Source: Proteles cristata cristata
Lineage: Eukaryota > Chordata > Mammalia > Carnivora > Hyaenidae
Length of the DNA stretch: 64,000 bases
Reading direction: 5' to 3'
Assembly (NCBI GenBank): GCA_017311185.1
Contig: JAESUZ010004139.1
Coordinates: forward strand, 281,790-345,789
The position numbers were made by a program, and so were the translations under genes. Positions 22,116-33,975 of this stretch are shown piece by piece. The notes under the pieces are model-generated. The model had not been told where the DNA came from. It saw only the letters and a program-made list of their open reading frames with translations, and did no database searches. Within the stretch, counting starts at the first letter, position 1. Every line of letters starts with the position of its first letter.

Positions 22116-23694
22116 AGTTAATAAAATAGCGGCATGAAATATCTTATTTAGGCAAGACTGCCTCCTTGAGGGGAATGGAAGTGGTCTATCAGTAAAATTT
22201 CTAGCATTTACTAGGAAATTCTTTGTTGACTGCTTGAAGGTTACATTCCTTTAGGTTTGGTGACATGGGGCCTTAACATAAGTAACTCCATGATGGGCCT
22301 GTTATTTTTCTTATTTCCAAATCCTAATTTTTACACATCCATTTTTTATTAAAAATATAGCTCTAAATAACATTGTATCCATCTACTGGCAGCCTGATTT
22401 TCATATCCTGTGAAACTATCATCATCTGCTAATCATAGATGAAGATCAACTCTGTGGCTCTAAGATCTCTATGGGTCTAAGTTACTTTGATCTAAGTTAC
22501 TAAGATCTTTTGAGTCTAAGTTACTGCTGGCCATTTGAAGTGTTTGACCTAGGGATCCCCAGCCAGGCTGCTGAGCCATCCCTTAGGCATAGAATCACCC
22601 TTTCCAAGTCACTTCTTCCTAGAAGATTGTCTTTCCCTCTTGTACTTCTGGGTCTTAGCCTTTGGCAGTCACATGCTGCAATGGATATCCATTCATGGAA
22701 CGTGTCAACATGGCCCAAATAAAGTTGCTTGCCTGTGACTGTTGTTTCATGGTCACATCTTTTTCCTTCCGAAAACCCTTGAACTCACTATCGTTCTTCT
22801 AATCTTCAAATATCTTTTTGAAATGGAAATGTTTGACTCTCTTGTATTTCTGCAGAAAAATGTATATGAAAATATTAAAGCAAGGATTCTTTAGAATAAG
22901 TGAGCCAGTCACAGTGATCCATCCGGCCATTTGTACATTTTTAAAAAAATGTTCAGGCATGATGTGAAGTTCATCCTGTAAAATCTGAGTATGGTTCATT
23001 ATCTAGGATAAGCACTGTTATGGAAATCCATTTGATGACATGCTCATTTAAGATCAGAAAACCACTTAACCATGTAATACAGTGGTATTCACATGTGTTA
23101 TTATCTTAAAATATGTTTAAAGAAAAAATAGATGTTTTTATGAATTATATATCATTGTGTATTATTCAGTTTTCTGTAACATGAATGCTGTTATTTAAAT
23201 AAAAACAATAGTAAGAACACTAAGAATAGGTAAATGTCTATCACTAGGAACTAATACTAGGACGAATTATATAATATTATGTGTTGAAAAAATAAAACCA
23301 TGATTAGTAATAATCTTTCCATTCATAATGGGTTTCTAGTTACCAAAAAAATTGGAAAGATAGTACTGAGTCTCCACATACGTCTGACTGTTTTCTGGTT
23401 ATTGATATCAGTTTGTACATTATCCCAATCAATATCCAGAAGAGACATGATATTATTAACTAAAGTTTATATTTGACTCAGATTTCTTAGGTTTTCATCT
23501 CTTCTATTCCAGGCTCCTCCCAGCTGTCACATTATCATTAGTCATCCTGTCTCCTTGGACTCCACTTGGCCATGACGACTTTTAGATTTTCCATATTTTT
23601 CATGACCTGCAATGTTTGAGAGGTACTTTTATAGAATGATCCTTGATTGGGATATGACTCATGTTTTCAAATGACTAGACTGGGGTTATGTGTT
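22116..23694. other. AT-rich intergenic stretch
   Basis: No gene recognised. A possible LTR is listed separately. The remainder is AT-rich with no repeat that I can name. Confidence 0.4.
22260..22790 (+). mobile_element. Possible old solo LTR
   Basis: A CCATGATGGGCC-containing start and an AATAAA at about 22,719, followed closely by GTTGCTTGCCTGTGACTGTTG, resemble an LTR polyadenylation region. There are no clear TG/CA ends, no target duplication and no internal retroviral sequence. A weak call. Confidence 0.28.
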
Positions 23695-24623
23695 TTGGAG
23701 CAGAAGATCCAGAGGAAAAGTGCCATCCATAATTATCATTTCACATAAAAGATGTGTACTCTGAAGAATGGGGTCTTTTGTGGTTCCATACAAATATAAG
23801 GATGATTCTATTTGCATGAAAAATGCAGCTGGTATGTTGATGGAGATCACATTAATTTTACCAATTGTTTTGGGTATTATAGATATTTTCACAATATTTG
23901 TACTTCCAATCCATGAGCATGGATGTAACTCCACTTCTGTGTCATCTTGAATTTCTTCCGTGTGTGTTTTAAAGTTTAAAGAGTATAGGTTGCTAAGCAC
24001 TTTGGTTAGATTCATTCACAGGTATCTTAACTGTTTGGTGTGCAATTATATATGGAACTCTTGTTAATTTCTCTTTCTATTGCTTCATTATTGTTGTCTA
24101 GAAACACAACATCATTCTGTACAATGATTTTGTATCTTGTGACATTGCTGAATTCATTTATCAGTTCTAGCAGTTATTGGGTGGAGTCTTTAGGATTTTC
24201 TATGTATAGTGCATGTAATCTGCAAAGTGCAAAAGTTTTACTTTTACCTGATTTGGATTCCTTTTATTTTTTTTTTTGTCTGATTGCTGTGGTTTGGATT
24301 TCTAGCACTATGTTTAATAGAAGTGGTGAGAGTAAACATCCTTATCTTGTTCCTGACCTTAAAGGAAAAACTCAGATTTCCCCCATTAAGGATGATGTTA
24401 ACTGTGGGGTTTTCATAAGTGACCTTTTTTGTGTGTGTGTATGTTCCCTCTAAACCTTCATTTTTGGGGGTTTTTTTAATGATGAATGAACGTTGTTCTT
24501 TATCAATTTTTTTCATCTGCATTGAAATGGTCATATGGTTCTTTTCTTGTAATGTTTATTCATTTTTGAGAGAGACAGAGCATGAACAAGGGAGGGGCAG
24601 AGAGAGAGGGAGACACAGAATTT

Positions 24624-24827
24624 ATTTTTTTTAAATGTTTTATTTCTGAGAGACAGTGTGAGCAGGGGAGGATCAGAGAGAGAAGGAGACACAGAACCCG
24701 AAGGAGGCTCCAGGCTCTGAGCTAGCTGTCAGCACAGAGCCCGATGCAGGGCTCGAACCCACGAACCGTGAGATCATGACCTGAGCCGAAGTCGGATGGT
24801 TAACCGACTGAGCCACCCAGGCGCCCC
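24624..24827 (-). mobile_element. Nested SINE 1, antisense
   Basis: Ends GAGCCACCCAGGCGCCCC. The target duplication is a piece of the host SINE: GGGAGACACAGAATTT on the left and GGGAGATACAGAATTT on the right. Confidence 0.93.
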
Positions 24828-24943
24828 GGGAGATACAGAATTTAAAGCAGGCTCTTGGCTCTGAGCTGTCAGCACAGAGTCTGATGTGGGACTTGAACTC
24901 ATGAACCACGAGGTTATGACCTGAGCTGATGTCAGATGCTTAA

Positions 24944-25151
24944 TCTTTTTTATCGATTATTTATTTTTGAGACAAAGGGAGAGCATGAGCTGGGGAGGGG
25001 CAGAGAGAGAGGGAGATACAGAATCTGAAACAGGTTCCAGGCTCTGAGCTGTCAGCACAGAGCCTGATGTGGGGCTCGAACTCATGGACCACAAGATCAT
25101 GACCTGAGCCGAAGTTGGACATCTAACTGACTGAGCCACCCAGGCTTCCCT
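24944..25151 (-). mobile_element. Nested SINE 2, antisense
   Basis: Ends GACTGAGCCACCCAGGCTTC. Flanked by GATGTCAGATGCTTAA and AATGTGGGATGCTTAA, which are host-SINE sequence. Confidence 0.9.
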
Positions 25152-28100
25152 AATGTGGGATGCTTAAAGGACTGAGCCACCCAGTGCCCTGATCATATGG
25201 TTCTTATCCTTTCTTCTGGTGATATAATGTATCACATAGAATGATTTGGGAATACTGAACCACCCTTGCAGCTTCGGAATAAATCCCACTTAATTGTGGT
25301 GAATGATATTTTTAAGGTATTATTGAATTAGGTTTGCTAGTATTTTATTGAGATTTTTTGCATCCATGTTCATCAGGGACATTAGTCTGAAGTTCACTTT
25401 TTTAGTGGACTCTTTACCTGGTTCTGGTATCAGGGCAATGCTGGCCTCATAGAATGAATTTGAAGTTTTCCATTCTTTTCTATATTTTGGAATAGCTTAA
25501 GAAGATTAGGTATTAACTCTTTGAAGTGTTGGGTAGAATTCACCTGTGAAGTCATCTGGTCCTGGATTTTTGATTGTTGGGAGTTTTTTCATTACTGACT
25601 CAATTTCTTTGCTGGCTATTGGTCTGTTCATGTTTTCTATTTATGTCTGTTTCAGCTTATGTACTTTGTATGTTTCTAGGAATCTATCTTCTTCTAAATT
25701 GTCCAAATTGTTGCCATCCAAGTTTTCATAATATTATGATTATTTGTATTTCTGTGGTGTTGGTTGTGATTTCTCCTCTCTCATTTGTGATTTTATCTGA
25801 GTCTTTTCTCTTTCCTTTTGGATAAGTTCAGCTAGAGGTTTATCAATGTTACTTTTTTTTTTTCCCCCACAGTGAACCAGCTACTGCTCTCATGCAGATG
25901 GTTTAGTTTCTATGTCATTTATTTCAGCCGTAATCTTTATTATTTCCTTCCTTCTGTGGATTTAGGTTTTGTTTCTTGTTCTTTTTCTAGCTCCTGTAGG
26001 TGTAAGGTTCAGCTCTTTATTTGAAATCTTTCTCCCTTCTTGGTGTAGGTGTGTATTGCTGTGAAATTCCCTCTTCAAACCACTTTCCTGTATTCTAAAT
26101 GTTTTGGACAATTGTTTTTTCTTTTTTGTTGGTTTCCATGTATTTTTGAATTTTCCTCTTTGATTTCATGATTGACCCATTCACTGTTTAGTAGTGTGTT
26201 ATTTAACCTCCATGTATTTGTGGTCTTTCCAGATTTTTTCCTGTGGTTAACTTCTAGTTTCATAGCGTTGTGGTCTGAAAATATTCATTTTGTGGTTTCA
26301 GTCTGCTTGAATTTGTTCAGGTTTGTTTTGTTGGCCAATGTGATTTATTTTGGAGAGTTTTCCGTGTGCACTTGAAAAGAATGTATATTTATTCTGCTGT
26401 GTCACGATGGAATGTTCTGGACATATCTGTCAAATCTATCTATTTCACTGTCATTCAAAGACATCATTTCCTTGTTGATTTTCTGTTTCGATAATGTGTC
26501 CATTGATGTAAGTGGGGTATTAAAGTCTTATTATGAATTAATTCCTTTATGTTATTAAGTTGTATGTATTAAGGTGTTCCTATATATTTACAGTTGTGGT
26601 ATCTTCTTGTTGGAATGTACCCTTTAGTGTTCTATAGTGTCCTTCCTCGTCTCTTGTTATGTTCTTTGTTTTAAAGTCTATTTTGTCTGAGACAAGTATT
26701 GCTACTCTGACGTTCTTTTGCCATTTCATTTGTGTGATGTTTATCCATCCTCTCACTTTCATTCTGTAGGTGTCTTAAGGTCCACAATGGGTCACTTGTA
26801 GGCAGCATATGAATCTGTTCTGTTTGTTCATCCATTCTTACACCCTATATCTCTTGATTGGAGCATTTGTTCCATTTACTTTCAAGGTAATTATTGATAT
26901 GTATGTACCTATTGCCATTTTATTAATTATTGTGGTTTCTAATGATTGTCTCTAATCCTTTTTGTCTTTCACGTTTTGCTGATTTTCCTTAGTGATATAT
27001 TTTGATCTCTTTCCCTTTATTCTTTACCTATTTATGACTGGTTTTTAGTATATGGTTATCATTAGGTTTGTATATAACCTCTTCTTAAGCATTTTGTATT
27101 ACATTGATAGTTATTTACTTTTGAACCTATTATTTTCTCCTCCCTACATTTTTAATAAGTGTCATTATATTTTATATCCATTTTTTGTGAGTTGCTTGAT
27201 GGATTCTTTGCAGAAATATTCATTTTGACTTGATGTGTGTCTTCTACCTCTATACTGACCTGTCACCTTCAATCTCTCCTTTCCACTCAGAGATCCCTCA
27301 ATATTTCTTGCAGCAATGGTTTAGTGGTACAAACTCTTTAATTTTTTGCTTGGGAAACTATGTGTCTCTTTTATTCTGAATGATAGCCTTGCTGCATAGA
27401 GTATTTTGGGCTGCTGCGTTTTCAATTCAGCACATTGAATATGCCATGTCACTCACTTCTGGCTTGCCTAGTTTCTATTGAGAAATCTGTAGCTGGCCTT
27501 ATGTGTCTTCCCTTGTAAGTTAAGGACATCTTTTGTCTTGCTGCTTTTAAGAGGTTTTCTTTATTACCACTATAGTTTTCAAATTTGCTTACAATATCTC
27601 TGAGTGTTGGCTTGATTTTGATGGAAGTTTTCTAGTTTCCTGGATCTGGATGTTTATTTCTATCAGTTAGGGAAGTTTTCAGCTATTATTTCCTCAAATA
27701 ACTTTTCTTCCCCCTTTTCTCTTTCTTCTGGGACTCCTATAATATGAATGTTACTATGTTTGCTGTAATCACTGAGTTCCCTTAGTCTCATCTCATGTTG
27801 CAGAATTCTGTTCTCTCTGGCTCAGTGTGATTAATTTCCATTGCTCAGTCTTTGAGGTCACTAGTTTGTTCCTTTGCTTCTTCCATGCCTCTGTTCGTTC
27901 CAGCAAGCGTGTTTCTCCTTTATTGTGTTCTTAATCTCTACTGTGTTATTCCTTATCTCTGTCAAGGGTCTCACTTTTCTCGTTTCACAACTCTAGTGAG
28001 TATCCTTATGACCAGTGCTTTAAATTCTGTATCAGCTATGTGACGTATCTCTTTTGCTTAGATCTCTGGCTGTGGTCGCCTTCTTTCACTGTGGGTAAAA

Positions 28101-28299
28101 ATCTCTGTTTCCTCATTTTGTCTTTCTCTGTGGGTCTTTTTCTCTGTGTTAAGAAAGGCAGCTGTGTCTTCTGCTCTTGAAACTAATGAATTTATGAAGA
28201 AGAGGTCCTGGAGGCCTCTGCAGTGGATGTCCCCATTTACCAGAACCTAGACCTTCAGAACAATATCCTATGGGTATTGCCCACTCCCTGCTGTTGTGT

Positions 28300-30333
28300 C
28301 TGGGTTTCTTTTCCTTTCAGTACAGGTGTCTGCATTGATTCTGTGCCTGTTGTGGACTGTGTTTGCTACCAGCAATGTTAGTGGGGCCCAGGCAGGCCAG
28401 CTGTGGGGTGGTATACCCACTGGGTAATTTGGAAGCAGGGCTGGAGTGTTAGCAAAATCGCACAACGCTACAAGTCTTATGCCAGATTTCCTGATTTCCT
28501 TTGGTGGCTGAGGGCTACGCACCAGGGCAGCCAGGGACTTGGTACTATGCACAGAGTGCATCGGTGGCTGGGGATGCACAGCTGGATGTGGTGCAGATGT
28601 GTACAGTGTGCTGTGGAAGCTATGCATGCAGCTGGCTGGACAGGGTGCCCATGTGGTTTTTTACAAATTTAGCCCTGAGCCCAAAGCTGAGGCCAGCAGG
28701 CTTGGCATGGGTGAGTCCCCCAGTGGACTCTTGGGACTGGCACACAGCTAGCAGGTTAGGCATCAAGTGTCTGTGCAGCCCCACCACCTGGTAGGTGCTT
28801 CTGTGCTTATTCTGGGTGTGATGGGGGAGAAAATGTGACTTTGAGCTCCTTCATTGTTGAGGAAGTCCCCCAACACATTCACAAATCAGCATAAACACAT
28901 CAGTCTCCTGTTGCCTTCGGCATCATGTAAACTGCCATGTTTACATGGTCTCTCCACACAGGCAGAGACGTGGCTAGATCACTCACCCTCCTGGATCACC
29001 CAGTGCTGAGTCAGCTGACCTCCTAAGCTCCAGGATCCAAATTCAAGGAATTCAGCCCTTCTGGTTTCTAAAGCCAAATGTTATAGGGATTAGTCTTCCA
29101 TGTGTGAGCTCCCTGGGGTGAGGGCTCACTTTCTGTGCCTTCTCTGCAGGCAGGTGGCCTCGACCTTTCTGAGGGCCCTAACCTTTCAGATGCAGCTTCT
29201 CTATATTGAATTGCAGAGTTTATTCTGCCAGTCTTTGTTTTTGTTTTGTTTTGTTTTGTTTTATTTTTCCTTGATAGTTCATTGTCAAGTTGGATTCCAT
29301 ATAACACCCAGTGCTCATCCCAACAAGTGCCCTCCTCCATGCCCATCACCCACCTTCACCTCCCCCCATCAGCCCTCAGTTTGTTCTCACTATTCAAGAA
29401 TTTCTCATGGTTTGCCTCCCTCTCTCTCCCCAACTGTTTTTCCCCTTCTGCCGGTCTTTGCGCCGCTCTCTGGTTTATGGACTTGGATATGGATGTTATG
29501 TAGTTCAAAATGGGACAGAGTAAGCTCAGCGTTCTCCTACGCTGCTATTATTAATTTTTTTAATGCCTTAATTTTTTGGATATTTGAGACACGGTCAGAC
29601 AGACTCCTATCTCCCATGCACTTCAGGATTAGAAATGAATTTTCCCACATTTTCATGTAGTATTTTATATTTTGAAACTATAATATATATAAAACAAATA
29701 GATTCAAGCAAAAGGGTGTAATTTGATGAGACTGATTTCATGGGTATAGCAGCATGAAATCGATGAATTTCTCTCTAAACCTTGCATCACAATCCTTTTG
29801 TGTCTAACGTTAATGTTTCTTTTGAGTTAAGGACTAATTTTTTTTACACTTTCAGATATTGTCCAGGTGTCTGAATGCCTACATTGGGGTACCTCCTTTT
29901 CCAATAGTCTATATTCCCATATGTATTGCATTTGGTCAATCTTTGGGCTTTATCCTCTATTGTATTCTCTGTCCACCCAATTTTGTTGCCTACTTTAATG
30001 ATGAGACCTTCATAACTGGATTGATTTTCACTAAAGGGCATGAGATGCAGTTCTAATTCTGTGTTAGGTATTTAAGAGCAAATCAGATATACTGGGCACT
30101 TGTGTTGAGAATGTCACTCTGTATGTTTTGCCAGCCCTCTTCCCCACCCTTGGAGACAAGAATCCCATTTTGTTCACACAGAAATGTAGGTGATGTCAGG
30201 TCCCTTCTCTTCCCTTTCCTTTGTCTCTCAAACTCCCTGTCCCTACCTTCTGCCTGTCTCTTTCTCTGACTTAATCTCCCAGGCCCACTGCTCCACTCCA
30301 GCCACTATCAGGGTGTCCTCCAGCTGCTGGCCT
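28300..30333 (-). repeat. Inverted duplication, left arm
   Basis: The reverse complement matches about 53,930-55,700. The match includes L1 5'UTR (28,300-29,525) and a further 0.8 kb of flank (29,526-30,333). In the flank, minus-strand AGGATTAGAAA-type words and the ACCTGGACAATATCTGAAA region recur near 54,465-54,720. The left arm has an extra L1 tail at 29,238-29,449. Confidence 0.65.
29238..29449 (-). mobile_element. Short 5'-truncated L1 tail
   Basis: A (TTTTG)n start and rightward ACACCCAGTGCTCATCCCAA mark L1 3'UTR. Flanked by GCCAGTCTTTG (29,227-29,237) and GCCGGTCTTTG (29,450-29,460). It is absent from the corresponding place in the right arm near 54,920. Confidence 0.9.
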
Positions 30334-30391
30334 GAGATCATGACCTGAGCCGAAGTCGGGCGCTTAACCGACTGAGCCACCCAGACAACCC
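30334..30391 (-). mobile_element. SINE head fragment, antisense
   Basis: Only the tRNA-like head remains (AGATCATGACCTGAGCCGAA to GAGCCACCCAG). It lies exactly at the end of the inverted-duplication arm. Confidence 0.85.
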
Positions 30392-30912
30392 ATATATAAA
30401 CACACCTTCTTTATCCATTCATCAGTTGATGGACCTTTGGGCTCTTTACATACCTTAGCTATTGTTGATAATGCTGCTATAAACATTGGGGTGCATGTGC
30501 ACCTTGAAGACATGACACCTGTATCCTTTCAATAAATACTAGTAGTGGAATTGCTGGGTCATAGCGTAGTTCTACTTTTAATTTGTTGAGGAACCTCCAT
30601 GCTGTTTTCCAGAGTGGCTACACTGGTTTGCATTCCCATGAGCAGTACAAAAGGGTTTCCATTTTCTCTGCATCTTCCCCAACATTTTTATTCTCTGAGT
30701 TAATGTTAGCCATTCTGTCAGGTATGAGGGGGTATTTCATTGTGGTTTTGAATTGTATTTCACTGATAATGAGTGATGTTGAGCATTTTTTTCATGTGGC
30801 TGTTATTCATCTGGATGTCTTTTTAGGAAAAGTGCTTATTCATGTCTTTTGCCCCTTTCTTCATTGGATTGTTTGTTATTTGGGTGTTAGGTTTGATAAG
30901 CTCCTTTTTTTC
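30392..30912 (-). mobile_element. L1 ORF2 C-terminal fragment, antisense
   Basis: Rightward GCTATAAACATTGGGGTGCA and ACTGGTTTGCATTCCCATGA are typical of the ORF2 end. Truncated on both sides. Confidence 0.8.
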
Positions 30913-30914
30913 CT

Positions 30915-30950
30915 TATTTATTTATTTATTTATTTATTTATTTTTGGTTC
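30915..30950. repeat. (TTTA)n microsatellite
   Basis: About eight TTTA units between two L1 fragments. Confidence 0.9.
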
Positions 30951-30954
30951 TGTA

Positions 30955-32206
30955 CCATGGTTTATTTTTTTAAAAATAGTTTATTTCTATTTGGCTTCCA
31001 TATAACACCCAGTGCTCATCCCAACAAGTGCCCTCCTCCATACCCATCACCCCCCTTCCCCTCCCCCCACCCCATCTGCCCTCAGTTTGTTCTCGGCATT
31101 CAAGAGTCTATCATGGTTTACCTCCCTCCCTCTCCCTCACTATTTTTCTCCTTCTTCTCCCCCACGGTCCTCCATTAAGTTCTTCCTAACCTTCCTATAC
31201 ATGCAAACATATGGTAGCTGTCCTTCTCTGCCTGACTTATTTCACTCACATAACACCCTCAAGTTCCATCCATGTTGCTACACGTGGCCAGATTTCATTC
31301 TTTCTCATTGCCATTAACACCTGTTCTTTAAATATTTGGTAGAGTTCTCCAGGAAAGCCATCCAGACTTGACTCTTGTTTTGAGTAGATTTTTGATTAGT
31401 AATCCACTTTCTTTACTGGTGATGGGTCTGTTCAAATTTTCTATTTCTACCTGTTTCACTTCGGTAGCTTATATGTTTCTAGGAATTTCTCCGTTTCTTT
31501 CAGATTGCCCAATGAAGTGGCATATAATTGCTTATAATATTCTCTTAAGATTGTTTTTTATTTCTGCAGTTTTGGTTGTGATCTCTCTTCTTTCATTCTT
31601 GATTTTATTTATTTGGGTTCTTTTCTGTATCTTTTCGATCAATCTCATTAGGGGTTTATCAATCTCTTCTTTCAAAGAACCAGCTCCTCGTTTAATTGAT
31701 CTGCTTTACTGTTTTCTTGATTTTGATATCACTGATTTCTGCTCTAATCCCTGTTATTTCTCTTCTTATGCCTGTTAGGGGCTTTATTTTCTGTTCTTTT
31801 TCCAGCTCCTTAAGGTGTTTGGTTAGATTGTGGATTTGAGACCTTTCTTCATTCTTTAGGAAGGTCTGGATTGCTATATACTTCCCTCTTATGACTGCCT
31901 TTACTGCATCCCAGAGGTTTTGGGTTGTCGTGTTATTTTCATTGGCTTCCATGTACTTTTTAACTTCCTGTTTAATATCTTGTTTAGCCCATTGATTCTT
32001 TAGTAAGATGTCCTTTAATCCAAGTTTTTGTGGTCTTCCCAAATATTACCTTGTGGTTGATTTTGAGATTCATAGCGTGGTGACCTGAAATTATGCATGG
32101 TATAACGTTGATTTTTTTGTACTTCTTGAGGGCTGGTTTCTCCCCCACTATGTGTTCTATTATGAAGAATGTTCCCTGTGCACTCAAGAATTATTGGGTA
32201 TTCTGA
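30955..32206 (-). mobile_element. L1, antisense, 3'UTR joined to ORF2 middle
   Basis: 3'UTR and ORF2 end at 30,955-31,320, then a jump to the segment between endonuclease and reverse transcriptase. There a minus-strand frame at 31,692-32,042 contains ENNTTTQNLWDAVKAVIRGK. The element ends abruptly at 32,206, where a 5'UTR in the opposite orientation begins. It has either a large internal deletion or is two fragments. Confidence 0.75.
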
Positions 32207-33569
32207 GGAAACTTAGAAGATGGTAGAGAGGTAGGGAGCTCTGTACCTGCACTCGCGCCCATGCCTCACACAGAAAAGATCTGAAGCCATAGGAAACTGT
32301 ACGAAACCCAAGAGATTGGGAGATAAAGGATGGAGATTCCACTGAGAAAGCCTTCTAACGTGAGTGTGAACTGGGGAAGATAATATGGGGCCCAGATTGG
32401 AGACTGGAGGGACCGGGCGACCCCCTACTGTGGGGAGTGAGAGGTGGAAAAAGAGAGTCCGAAACAGAAAAACTAGCGCTCGGGGGGAAAAAACCTCCAC
32501 TCGGGGCGTAGAAAGACCTTGTGCACAAAATACCTGCGCACCAGGCCCCCCCACGCTCCAACTCACCCCAGAGAGGGTGCGCTCGCGGTTTGCTTCTTTG
32601 TGTTGGCTCCTGGCTGGCTGGGAGAAGCTGCGCGCCTACCGCCATTGCCCTCCTGGCAGGTTTGGACCCCTGGAGAAGCCGCGCGCAGGCACCGGCGTAT
32701 GTGCTCCTAGCTGGCTAGAACTCTAGAGGGAAGGCAAAGAGCTAAAAACTGGGAGATTTGGCTGCGAGTTTGTGTTTTGGGTGATGAGACACAGAGGGAA
32801 CTTGATATCCTCACTCCAGCAGGCTCAGCGCGCCTGGCAGACAAGGCCCCCTGCCCCGCCAGGCTCCCCAGCCCAACCTGGAGGAGAAGGGAGCAGGGCT
32901 TCTGGCTCCACCCCCAGAGCTAGGCAGGAATCTTGGAATTGCCCTGAGGGGGTTGCCAGGGGATTGCCTGCGGCAATTTTAGCGGGGCGCTTGGCCTGGA
33001 TTTGGAGGCTGGGACTGGCCTGGGTTGAAAAGCACAACAAACTTTGGCTGAGTCCCTGGCTCTGGGAATTTACAGACCCATAAAATCTAGGTGGAGCACC
33101 ACCACTCGCCTCCCTACAACCGCCAAGGCAGAACTCCCGCAGGACGCATTGGATCACACCATGCCCATCCCTGCTTGAGAACTGCTCTCCTCCCTTTTCC
33201 CTTTTTTTTGTTTTTGTTTGTTTATTTTTTCCCCCAGAACACTGACCTGATTACCTCTGGTCACCGGCGTGCTTAAACAATCACATTTAGTCCATTCTGT
33301 AGATGTAAATTCTACACCTCCTGACCTTTTCATCTGTTTCTCTAAGGAGTAATTAGACTATATAGTTTCTCTGGATAACACCAGCATCCTTCTCTCACCT
33401 AACCAAACATACTCCACCCTTTAACTCTTTGGAAAAAGCTTCTTATCCCTTCTGCCTCTTCATTCTCTTTCCAATTTTGCTTCATCCCCGCCCTGTCCTC
33501 TCTTCTGTCTCTATGCTCTTCAACCAGCACTGCACACATCCGGCTATTTAATTGTAGCTGGGAAATCCA
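32207..33569 (+). mobile_element. L1 5'UTR, sense: left arm of a palindrome
   Basis: Starts with the L1 5' end (AGAAGATGGTAGAG) and is GC-rich. Its reverse complement matches 33,976-35,340 closely. It ends at GTAGCTGGGAAATCC without reaching ORF1. Open frames inside (up to 117 codons) are 5'UTR artefacts that mirror those in the other arm. Confidence 0.85.
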
Positions 33570-33975
33570 GTTTATGCTCTCTGCACTTGTGAGCACTACT
33601 GTATCCAAGAAGACTCTTTGTCCAGGGCCTATCCTTTCAGAGAGTGTTTTTTGAATGGTATCTCTTGGTCTCTCTTGTTGACACCTTGGTTATTTTGTTT
33701 TCCTACTCGTAGTGATATTTGGGCCTTTCCACTATGTGTACTTCGGCTTGTTTCTTGAGGTAGCCCTGGAGAGGAAAACAGACTGACATACACACAGGGA
33801 GCAGGGGCACACAAACACACAGACAAATCCGACTAACATGCAAACAGAGAGGAACAGCAAAAAAGGTAAGAGAAAATACGGAGGAAGGAGGACGAATAAT
33901 AGAAAATTAAAAAATACATAAAAAGGTCAAAAAGAAGAATACAAATGGATAAAGAACGGTTTACAGCATATAATA
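33570..33975 (-). other. Palindrome spacer: inner L1 5'UTR, antisense only
   Basis: Continues the antisense 5'UTR beyond the paired part. It matches 45,810-46,220 of the full-length L1 (CCAAGAAGACTCTTT, TTTCAGAGAGTGTTTTTTGA). Confidence 0.85.

Larger units (their letters stand above)
24544..25192 (-). mobile_element. Host SINE split by two later SINEs (nest)
   Basis: Three remnants (24,544-24,623, 24,828-24,943 and 25,152-25,192) add up to one antisense SINE ending ACTGAGCCACCCAG. The outer 13-bp target duplication TCATATGGTTCTT lies at 24,531-24,543 and 25,193-25,205, so all three insertions followed the L1. Confidence 0.92.
23700..29525 (-). mobile_element. L1, antisense, ORF2 to full 5'UTR, 3' end missing
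   Basis: Starts inside ORF2 (rightward GGGGTCTTTTGTGGTTCCAT) and runs through broken reverse-transcriptase and endonuclease regions and ORF1 remnants (about 27,150-28,050). A GC-richer 5'UTR follows (28,080-29,525). Interrupted by the SINE nest at 24,544-25,192 and by an L1 tail at 29,238. The 5'UTR matches the opposite-strand copy at 54,790-55,700. Coding capacity is lost. Confidence 0.75.

Noticed and set aside
29100..29660. 186-codon open frame on the + strand
   Set aside because: It crosses an L1 5'UTR, an inserted L1 tail and flank, all in antisense. No protein features.
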